From Fulvivirga kasyanovii (GTDB lineage: Bacteria > Bacteroidota > Bacteroidia > Cytophagales > Cyclobacteriaceae): a DNA stretch of 32,737 nucleotides. Positions 32,654-32,737 of this stretch are shown piece after piece. The DNA lies in NCBI RefSeq assembly GCF_009711405.1, contig NZ_SMLW01000661.1, positions 1 through 32,737 of the forward strand. Direction: 5' to 3'. The position numbers and the translations under genes are program-made. Under the pieces are notes generated by a model. That model made no database searches. It was not told the DNA's origin and saw nothing but the letters and a program-made list of their open reading frames with translations. Each line of letters begins with the position of its first letter. Position 1 is the first letter of the stretch.

Positions 32654-32737
32654 TCAAGTTAAAAAGTTGTCTTTAGACTTTAGTTTTTCTACTTCGATGG
32701 CGGCAATATATTCAATCCACGGGACTTCTTTTAATTC
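32654..32737 (-). CDS. C-terminal end of an IPExxxVDY-type small protein (partial)
   Basis: Reading leftwards from the window edge, an open frame encodes 27 residues (ELKEVPWIEYIAAIEVEKLK, then SKDNFLT) and stops at TGA 32656-32654, two bases before the pyk ATG. In Bacteroidota the gene directly before pyk is commonly the small IPExxxVDY-family protein, within an acpP-fabF-rnc-IPExxxVDY-pyk cluster. The Leu/Lys-rich end followed by a K-x-NFL tail is compatible with that. The assignment rests mainly on gene order and a short sequence. Confidence 0.6.
   Translation of the reverse strand, partial: ELKEVPWIEYIAAIEVEKLKSKDNFLT

Noticed and set aside
1-32737. Search for tRNA genes, CRISPR arrays, insertion sequences, phage genes or toxin-antitoxin pairs
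   Set aside because: No cloverleaf-like sequence, regularly spaced repeats, transposase/integrase motifs or paired small toxin genes were seen on either strand.

Overview
The window looks like chromosomal DNA from a member of the Bacteroidota, probably an aerobic gliding-type lineage such as the Cytophagales. The evidence is a PorP/SprF-family outer-membrane protein, a secreted amidase with a type IX secretion (T9SS) C-terminal sorting domain, DUF3667 and IPExxxVDY-type proteins, almost no Shine-Dalgarno sequences, and several promoters of the Bacteroidota form TTG-N19..21-TAnnTTTG. No tRNA, rRNA, CRISPR array, transposase or phage gene was seen. Coding density is high. The longest stretches without a gene are about 270 bp (9362-9634 and 21718-21986), and both hold hairpins that are described below.

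Layout. Positions 1-2218 (-) hold most of a DUF2339 membrane protein, cut by the window edge. Positions 2329-5925 (-) hold a ligase-associated Lhr-type helicase, a thioredoxin and the PdeM nuclease. Positions 6049-9361 (+) hold a PorP/SprF protein and an S41 peptidase in noticeably AT-richer DNA. Positions 9635-11590 (+) hold a secreted PQQ-type beta-propeller protein. Positions 11629-13484 (-) hold a DUF3667 protein and an aldo/keto reductase. Positions 13645-16274 (-) hold the ATP-dependent DNA ligase and the MBL-fold exonuclease that are the known partners of the helicase and PdeM. The four-member repair set is therefore present but split in two by about 7.7 kb. Positions 16356-18639 (-) hold an envelope cassette: NTF2-like protein, histidine phosphatase, T9SS-exported amidase. 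Positions 18795-20490 (+) hold a membrane-anchored TPR protein and an HD hydrolase.

Further right are a hotdog thioesterase, an unlisted 42-residue membrane microprotein with its own promoter and terminator, and an FKBP isomerase. Next comes a sigma factor with a highly structured leader and two unrecognised downstream partners (one membrane, one exported). Then come a TRIC-type channel, a periplasmic thioredoxin-fold protein and miaA. Divergent from miaA is a tightly coupled five-gene operon: hybrid histidine kinase, response regulator, unknown 91-residue protein, PhnP-like metallo-hydrolase, and NFACT/RqcH-like ribosome-quality-control protein. The window ends with pyruvate kinase and the tail of an IPExxxVDY-type gene.

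The best candidates for something little described are: the split repair locus with a thioredoxin gene inside it; the sigma/membrane/exported trio behind an attenuator-like leader or small RNA; the two-component/RqcH operon, whose RqcH has Glu where the functional Asp is expected; the TPR receptor without an output domain; and the 42-residue membrane protein.
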